Positions 57,740 to 64,000 of a stretch of 64,000 bases of DNA are shown piece by piece. Position 1 is the first letter of the stretch; every line of letters starts with the position of its first letter. Position numbers and translations under genes: made by a program. The stretch comes from Dastarcus helophoroides. Taxonomy: Eukaryota > Arthropoda > Insecta > Coleoptera > Bothrideridae. The notes beneath the pieces are model-generated. The model saw nothing but the letters and a program-made list of their open reading frames with translations. It was not told the origin of the DNA and did no database searches. The stretch covers positions 37,313,435-37,377,434 of the forward strand of contig CM053325.1 in assembly GCA_028583605.1 (NCBI GenBank), given 5' to 3'.

Positions 57740-58310
57740 TACTATAACTATAATTACTAATTATTGCTGTTGCTGAGAAACAATTATTACTAATAGAAAG
57801 AAAATTTTATAAAATTGGGAAATAATTGCATGGTTCATTAAAATTGCAGAAAAATTCCAATAACACTAAAGACGACAAAATGTGCAATTACCAATAACAT
57901 CTTGTCTTTAGTAATAAGATTGGAAATAATTTATCAAAATTTATAAAAATTGTTCAATTAAAATTTTTCCCAAAATAGGAATCGTTTAATATGAATTCAT
58001 CTGTTTTTAGGAAAAATGAATTGTTTGCAACACACCTCCAACAAAAACCAGGTAACATGAAGCAAAGCATTAAAGGATTTTTATGAAATAAATGCCAAAA
58101 ATGTTGACAAATACTGGCGAAAGACATGAACAGAGGTTATGCTTTCGTTTCCAGTTAAAGGCTCCTCGTTTAAAACACATATTATTTATTGTATTTGAAA
58201 CATTATTTTATTTTTATTGGGGCTTCGAACCCCTAAGTTTTTCGTACCGGTTTTCGGTTTTCGTTCCGATAAAAATAACGGTCTATCCGGTTTTCGGTTC
58301 AGATCCAGGT
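57740..58310. other. Non-coding; short CCGGTTTTCGGTT direct repeat
   Basis: CCGGTTTTCGGTTTTCG at 58247 and CCGGTTTTCGGTTCAG near 58290 are a local direct repeat of about 40 bp. Otherwise nothing was recognised. Confidence 0.4.
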
Positions 58311-60450
58311 GACTTATTTTTTGATTTTTAAAAATTTTAAAAAATTGATTTTTGAACATAATTTAGAAAATGCGATGTGTTTTTTCTTTAATATTACAAT
58401 CTTCCCTAAATTTAAAGAAAAGTATTTGAAAGTATTTGGAATTTTTTAAAGAGTTGATAATTTTTAGAATATACGAAATTTGGCAATTAAAATCAAACAT
58501 TTGAGAGACTTTTCTCTTTCCTTTCATAATTCTGGTTCTCTATCGAAGTCTCGACTTTGACTTGCTTTTTCTAATGAAATTGATTTTTACTGTTTTGACT
58601 GTGTTTTCCAGAATTGTCGATTAAAAAGATCAAATTAAAAAAATAAAGTTAAAAAAAATGACCAAAAATTGAAAAATAAAAAGTTTTGAATTAAGGTTTT
58701 GGCGGATAGCCACAATTTCAAAATAGAATTTCAAATTTATTTAAAAAAAGAATTTTTAAATTTTCCACCCTAATTAAGTCTTGACTTCAAACCCAAATAT
58801 TCATTTTTTTCCTGGAAATGTGTCTGGAAACTCAAATTTCTAAAAATACAAAAATTTTTCCGAAAGTTCCCTTTAATGTATTTACCACTTTCAATATTTT
58901 AACTTTTTATTTTGAAGTTTTAAATTTAAACTTGTATGTAATTTTTATTATTATTTTTTTTTAAATTTCGACTTTAAACGAAATTTAGTTTTTCTGTAGC
59001 AACTTCCTAACCTTTTCCATCGACATGTTGACTTTTATTCTTTAACTATAGACATTTTTTTTGAAATTATGAGTTAAGACTTGAACTTAAGAAATTGACA
59101 AATATAAGTTTAAATTTGGAATTTTCGAATATTCGACTTTTAGCTCGAGAGCTCAACATTTTCAGGATTCGAAATTTTGGGATTAATTTAATACAATTGT
59201 TTGTCAAAAATTCAGTTTGTTTTTCCTTAAAACTTGGGTTTTTTCAAAAATGTTGTCTTTTTTTTTTGAAATTTGAATACTCTTTCGAGATTTTGAATTA
59301 ATGTTTAAAATAAAAATAAATGCAAATTTTGAGAATAAAAGCAAAACATTCCATAAAAAGTGCAATTTGAATTATGTATTTCTAAAGTTAAACTTTCTAT
59401 GAAAAAAAATGAAATTTTAAGATCAACTATAAATTTTCAATGTTAAAACCAAATTTTGTGAAGTTTGTGAATAATTTTAACATTTTTAGAACGGATTTTT
59501 GACACAAAAGTTCAAGAAGCAAAGGGCCAAACTTTCGAGTTTATACTAGAAGTTTAGCGATAATATTTAAGAGAACACACAATTTTGACTTCTAAATTCT
59601 AAGCAAATCACAGTTTTGAGGCTAAAGTCGAAATCTTGAGAAAAAAATTAAAGTTTTTAGGATAAAAATTAATATTTTAAAATAAACAAAATCGTAAAAA
59701 TTTTGACCCCAATGCCAAAAACCCGGCTTTAAATTGGAATATCATGTTGGATTTTTTGCTGAAATTTTGACTTGAAATTAAAACAATTTTAAACTGCGAG
59801 ATTTTAGCGAAAATTTTGAGAAAAAATCATATCTTAGAATTTTTGGAAGATTTAGAAAGTGGCAGAAGAAATTTAAATTAATGATTTTCAAAGAAATTGA
59901 AATACGAAAATCAAAGTGGAATCTGAAGGAAAAAATTTACGGAAAATTAAAAATCTGACTAATAACTTCAAAAAATAAAAATATTTAATTAACGAAAGAA
60001 TATTAAAATTCAAAGAAAGAAGTAAATTTCGATTTTTTTTAAAAGCTTCCAGCAAAATTTCTAGAAAAACTCGAATTTGTAAAAAAATTGTAAGGGAAAC
60101 CGACTTGTCCTAGCTTGGATGAAAAACACGTTGCTATTTTATTCCAAAGATACAACAGAGAAAATTTTGTTCCTTTTTAAGTGAAATTTTAGGAGAACAG
60201 AAATATTTAGAGTAATTTTCAAATAAAAGTCCAAATTTCAAGAAAAAGTTGAAAATCTTGAAAAAAGACTTAAGTGAAATCTTAAAATTTTAATTTGGGT
60301 TAAAAATTTGAGAATAAAGTCAATATTTTCTAGAAAATCTGGAAATTGTGTGTATCTAATCTAATCAGAAATGAGAGATGAAAATGAGATAAAAGTTGCA
60401 TGGAATTGTGTACAATTTTTAATTAAAAACTAAATTTAAAAAAAAATCCA
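58310..60450. repeat. Degenerate 'AAATTTTGAAAAAAGTC' low-complexity block 7
   Basis: T-rich orientation to about 59300 (TTTTTTGAAATTATGAG, TTTCGACTTTAAACG), then A-rich (AAAGTCGAAATCTTGAG, AAAAGTCCAAATTTC). No coding content. Confidence 0.6.
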
Positions 60451-60469
60451 ATTTTAATTATAAAGTTGG

Positions 60470-60661
60470 AACATTTGCTTTCCAGTATTGAAATGCTATC
60501 GTACAACTGAATTGTTGTTTATTTGGCAACAAATAAAATATTAGAAGGATATAATGGCCATTCTTGATTCCATGGATAGTGAAAAGCTGCAGAGAACGGT
60601 TTGGGCAATATGAAAATGTGCCATCCACGTAGTTGTTGAGGCAAACTTTAAGTTTCATCAC
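60470..60661 (-). pseudogene. MULE transposase fragment
   Basis: The minus-strand frame reads NNYVDGTFSYCPNRSLQLFT, IHGIKNGHYILLIFYLLPNK and QQFSCTIAFQYW. It is collinear with VD.TFYSSPKHF..YIPLVFFLLPNK.QATYELAFQ of the 44-kb element. It keeps the first catalytic Asp (VDGTF). It is a short internal fragment of a different MULE family. Confidence 0.7.
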
Positions 60662-61204
60662 ATGTGAACATCACAATATATTGACATTTTTAAAAAGAAA
60701 TGTTCTTCCCTTGTTGGTTATTAATTGTAGTTCTTCCAAAATCGTATTGAAGTCTGATATACTTTTTGAAATTTTTGGGCGTTTAAATGCTCTTTGTTTT
60801 TCAAACGTTTTACAGTGGCGTAGTTAATTATTTTTACCATTGAATAACTTCTGAGAAAATTATGGCATATTTATTTTTTCTTAAGGATGCCATATAGTAT
60901 TATTCCATTTTCAGATTTGGCAAAATTTTCCGAGTAATCTGATATGTCATATGTTAAAAGTGAAACATAAGCATCGTTACAAAAAACCATATTTATGTTA
61001 TTTTTTTAAATGGTAGGATATGTAAAAACAAATGGGCCCTTAAAAGTGTTAAAGTGCAATAATAACTATTAAATATAAATACATATTTTTTGGGATGCGT
61101 ATGTAAAACTTGATTTAAATAATAAACTAAATAAATTTAACTTTTAAGGTTTATAGTTTTAATGTGTAATAAGCCGTTCAAACAGATTAAAAAAAATTAA
61201 AATA

Positions 61205-61790
61205 CAAAAACTGTCCCCTGAAACTAAGGAAGATTAAAAAACACAACAAATGGTGCCCAAACGCATTTCCACAGCCAAGCTATCATCTTCAGAGAAATAC
61301 TAACACCTAATCATAAAATTTACCCTTATATGCTTAAAATATTCACTTCAGGCATAATCAACCGCATCCGAACGCGCATGTGCATCTAATCGTACACGTC
61401 GTAGTGTCACAATTCCTTATCAATCAAACTTAACTATTTTTAACACTTGATTTCTCAGTTCTTCCGTACCTCAAATGAGCCATATGCTCCTTCAGTCGGA
61501 TTTTAAGAGATCATCTAGTATCCCCGAAATCCTTTTGAGGACAATCTTTACATGAAATTTGGTAAATAGAGGATTTGTCCGTTTGCTTTACTTTATCCTT
61601 CAAACTACCCAAAAGCGAATTTAATTTGCTGTTAAAACTATAAACAATCCGGAAGCCCTGGTTTCGTAAAATTCCACCTAAACCGAGCGTAAGCGAGGGT
61701 TCAAATGGAAGTGAGACGAATTTAAAGTTTTGGTTTTCATCAGCTCGGAAAGTTGGTGAATTTCAATTTTTGAAGATAACCAAGGCTTAG
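61205..61790 (-). pseudogene. Penelope-like element 3' part with GIY-YIG endonuclease
   Basis: The minus-strand frame from about 61740: FVSLPFEPSLTLGLGGILRN, then QGFRIVYSFNSKLNSLLGSL, KDKVKQTDKSSIYQISCKDC, PQKDFGDTR, a stop, then SLKIRLKEHMAHLRYGRTEK. IYQISCKDC corresponds to the GIY strand with its Cys pair, DFGDT stands where the YVGxT (YIG) motif is expected, and SLKIRLKEH fits the downstream helix with Arg and His. In Penelope elements this endonuclease follows the reverse transcriptase and cuts the target. The stop and the Tyr/Val to Asp/Phe change make it inactive. The RT is absent. Confidence 0.72.
61261..61292 (-). ncRNA. Hammerhead-like motif downstream of the Penelope fragment
   Basis: The minus strand reads CTGAAGATGATAGC-TTG-GCTGTGGAAATGCG. 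CTGAAGA is followed by one extra base and a stem (GATAGC/GCTGTG, partly mismatched), then GAAATGCG, which resembles a decayed GAAACGCG. The position just beyond the GIY-YIG coding region links the CTGAAGA..GAAACG motif family to Penelope-like elements. Confidence 0.4.
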
Positions 61791-62395
61791 TCCGTTCCAC
61801 CAAAAAAAAAAAGAGTTTAAAAATTGATAGAACTTTGAATGTCGATAAATAATAATTTTCAATTTATTTCGGCTTTGTAGAAAATTTGTTGAGATCGAAA
61901 ATTTTAATAAAAGGGATAATCTACAGAATTACAACCTGTTTCAAGTTTCCTCTCCACTGACACAAGAACCTTGTCAAAGATTACCAGAACCTTCAGAAAA
62001 TATGTATTTAGAATTAAAAATTAATAATTTTAAACATTTTTTATGTTTTTTTGTTGTGTTAATTTCTTCAGTTTAATGACGTTTATTTCCAATTTTACGT
62101 TTAAATTTTAATAGTTACATTGTCACAATATCATATACCACATTACTACTTCTTTTGTTAATATAATTGTTTTTTCACGGGCTACTAATTTAAAGAAAAA
62201 TAACATAAATATTGCCTTTTTGTGACGACCCTATGTTTCACTTTTGACCTTTAACTCGTGGTACATCTAATTACTCAGAAAATTATACTGAATTCGAAAA
62301 TGAAAAAATTCAATGTGGCATCCATAAGAAAAAAGTTGCCATAATTTTCTCAGAAATTATTCAACAGAAAAAATAAGCTATGCGACTTAAAAGTT

Positions 62396-63118
62396 TTTTA
62401 AAAGACAAACAAAAATAATTTTAGTTTTTGTCGATCGGAGAAGAAATCAAAAATATATAGCAGATTTTAAAAAATGACGTTTTTCACTTTTTTTTAATAA
62501 AATCTAAATAGGCCGGTATTCAATTGATTTTTTAATGGCATTTTAATGGGCATAAAATTCCGCACTACTTTCTCTTTAACCGATTCTCTATCTCTACTAA
62601 TAACGAAGTTACTCGTGTTATCCCACGTCCACTGGGAAACACTGTATAGGAGCTTATATCATAAATCTCAAAGACTTTCAGATATTTGCAAAGTTTTTTC
62701 TGACCAGCCAGAAAGAAAGCGAGAAAAACATATTTTCCCATTGCAGAATGATGTTTTGTTTAAATTCGTTGATACGATCATGTTTATATTGTATATTGTG
62801 TGTTCAGCTCTTATTGGGTAGCAAACTTGCGCAATATTGCATTGGAAGATAATGACAGACCATTATATTAAAAAAATCGTACTTTGAAAGTTACAATAAG
62901 GTTGAGCTTTATCATTAAATGTGCTAACGTCGCTCATAGATCACTTATTGATTTAAAGAATAAAGAAAAGTTATTTACTTTTTATAGATATTATATTAGT
63001 TTGGAAGTATCTGAATCAATTTACCTGGATAAAATTTATATCCTTCGCTTCAGTAATTAAACCCAAACAGACAGACAGACAAGGACATTTTTGCATTTAT
63101 ATAGTTATTAGTTAGGAT
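62396..63118. other. Non-coding, with a short (ACAG)n-type run
   Basis: ACAGACAGACAGACAAGGA at 63067-63085 is a short microsatellite. A 91-codon frame at 62546-62821 has no motif. TTAGGAT directly precedes the next element and could be part of its target duplication. Confidence 0.4.
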
Positions 63119-64000
63119 CAGTGGCGGCTGGTGCTAATAAAATTTGGGGGTTGCAAAGAGACATTTGGAAAAATGTGCCGAAACTGGAAATTTTAAATTA
63201 AGCTGGAGGAATTTAGAAATATTTTATTTTCATTTTCGCAAAAAACAGAAAGAAAAAGAAGAGGAAGTCCATCTTTGGCATCTTTTGCCATCTTTGGAAC
63301 TTTGGCAGCTGCAAATTTATCAATAACTTTTTACTGAAGTCGAATATTCCTTGGATTAAGTCCTTTTCTTTGAAGACATCGTTAATGCGGACAATCTTTC
63401 CTGGCATAATGTATTTTTTAAAGAGTTTTTATTCTTTCCAGACTGAACAAGCACCATTCTGCTTCAGCGGAAGTCATTGGGATAGTTATCAGAATTTTTA
63501 AAAGATTTAGAGTTTCACTAAGCTCATTATTTTTTGAAATAATGTTATAGAGTACAAGTAAACCAAAAGCCGATTTAAACTTTTCTGTTTCGTAAATTAG
63601 GGTAAGTTTAGTTCTTAGTTTTTGTAAATTAAAAAATGGATGAACCTTGACGGTTTCTTTAAAATTCCTTTCAGGAAAAGTGATTCTATGTTGGTTAAAC
63701 TTTTCAGAAAAAAATAAGTTTGCTGCAATTAAAAGGGCAGTGAAGCTGAATCGTTTTTTAGCTTAGCAGATAACAATGTCGCATAGGTACTTCTTTAGCT
63801 TCGCGAACTACTTCTGTTAAAACTTCGCTTTTTACAAAACACCGTCTGCACAATATTTAAGTCTGGAATAGCTCATCCACGTCGCTTAATTTCCAATTTT
63901 TTCGACACAGATCGGTTACAGAATGGCTGTGCAATTAAACTTTGCACTGAATTCATTTTTATTTGTGTTTCAAGACTCGGAACATTGCCCGATGATAGAT
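63119..64000 (-). mobile_element. hAT element terminus, continuing beyond the window
   Basis: CAGTGGCGGCTGGTG at 63119 is a typical hAT-type terminal repeat. The enclosed transposase reads towards it on the minus strand, so this is the 3' end of the element. The other end lies outside the window. Confidence 0.65.
63190..64000 (-). pseudogene. hAT transposase C-terminal dimerisation domain, partial
   Basis: The minus-strand frame over about 63720-63410 gives ITFPERNFKETVKVHPFF, LQKLRTKLTLIYETEKFK, SAFGLLVLYNIISKNNELSE and TLNLLKILITIPMTSAEAEW, followed by ERIKTL. This is the hATC pattern (L..L..I.IP.TSA.AER.FS.L..IK). Later pieces after frameshifts read KIVRINDVFKEKDLIQGIFD and KVPKMAKDAKD. 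The usual AERCFS reads AEWCLFS. Stops and frameshifts make it a pseudogene. The catalytic N-terminal part would lie beyond 64000. Confidence 0.72.

Larger units (their letters stand above)
60795..62395. mobile_element. TIR element (CAGTGGCGTAG end) enclosing a Penelope fragment
   Basis: The left arm (about 60795-61030) contains TTGAATAACTTCTGAGAAAA, TTATGGCA, TTCTTA.GGATGCCA, TTTTC.GAGTAAT and AAAAGTGAAACATA. All reappear inverted at about 62165-62390 in the mirror order. The left end CAGTGGCGTAG resembles common hAT-like ends. The right end is less clear. A Penelope-like fragment (61205-61790) lies between the arms, which suggests a nested insertion. Confidence 0.6.

Overview
The window reads as a repeat-rich, strongly AT-rich stretch of an animal nuclear genome, most likely an insect. 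There are no bacterial gene arrays, no operons and no long intact open reading frames. Recognisable protein-coding sequence is almost entirely transposon-derived and broken: non-LTR retrotransposons, a Penelope-like element, hAT and MULE transposases, and one likely solo LTR. The CFDP2-like, jockey/CR1-like and RNase H-bearing LINE fragments and the FLYWCH-MULE fit an arthropod. The species cannot be named from the sequence.

Layout. 0-3 kb: degenerate tandem units with a tRNA-Gly-like head, then a decayed hAT element (1242-2669) with both terminal repeats and an 8-bp target duplication. 3.6-5.6 kb: a low-complexity 'AAATTTTGAAAAAAGTC' block holding a Penelope-type terminal repeat. 5.93-6.40 kb: two hammerhead ribozyme motifs in direct orientation, exactly 376 nt apart, flanking a hairpin-rich monomer (candidate retrozyme). 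6.6-9.9 kb: a CFDP2-like LINE interrupted by a repeat. 12.8-14.2 kb: a second Penelope-type repeat and a permuted inverted repeat. 14.9-22 kb: further low-complexity blocks. 24.65-25.52 kb: a 5'-truncated LINE with a target duplication of about 47 bp. 29.0-32.0 kb: two long-TIR elements. 32.1-35.4 kb: two LINE fragments on the minus strand. 36.6-39.9 kb: a 3.3-kb foldback element with multi-unit arms. 40-41 kb: another long-TIR element. 42.05-42.27 kb: the only candidate host coding exon (minus strand). 43.1-45.05 kb: a FLYWCH-MULE element. 47.8-49.95 kb: a LINE ending in a simple-repeat tail. 52.6 kb: a small TIR element. 57.4-57.7 kb: a likely solo LTR. 60.5-62.4 kb: a second MULE fragment and a TIR element holding a Penelope GIY-YIG fragment. 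63.1 kb to the end: the terminus and C-terminal domain of another hAT element, running off the window.

Nothing here forms a working pathway. The parts are layers of dead mobile DNA, probably lying in an intron or intergenic region of the gene that owns the 42-kb exon. The observation that most deserves follow-up is the paired hammerhead structure at 5.93-6.40 kb. Each copy lacks one essential core base, but the two copies together give a complete hammerhead core, with stem I, an internal loop, stem II and a palindromic stem III.
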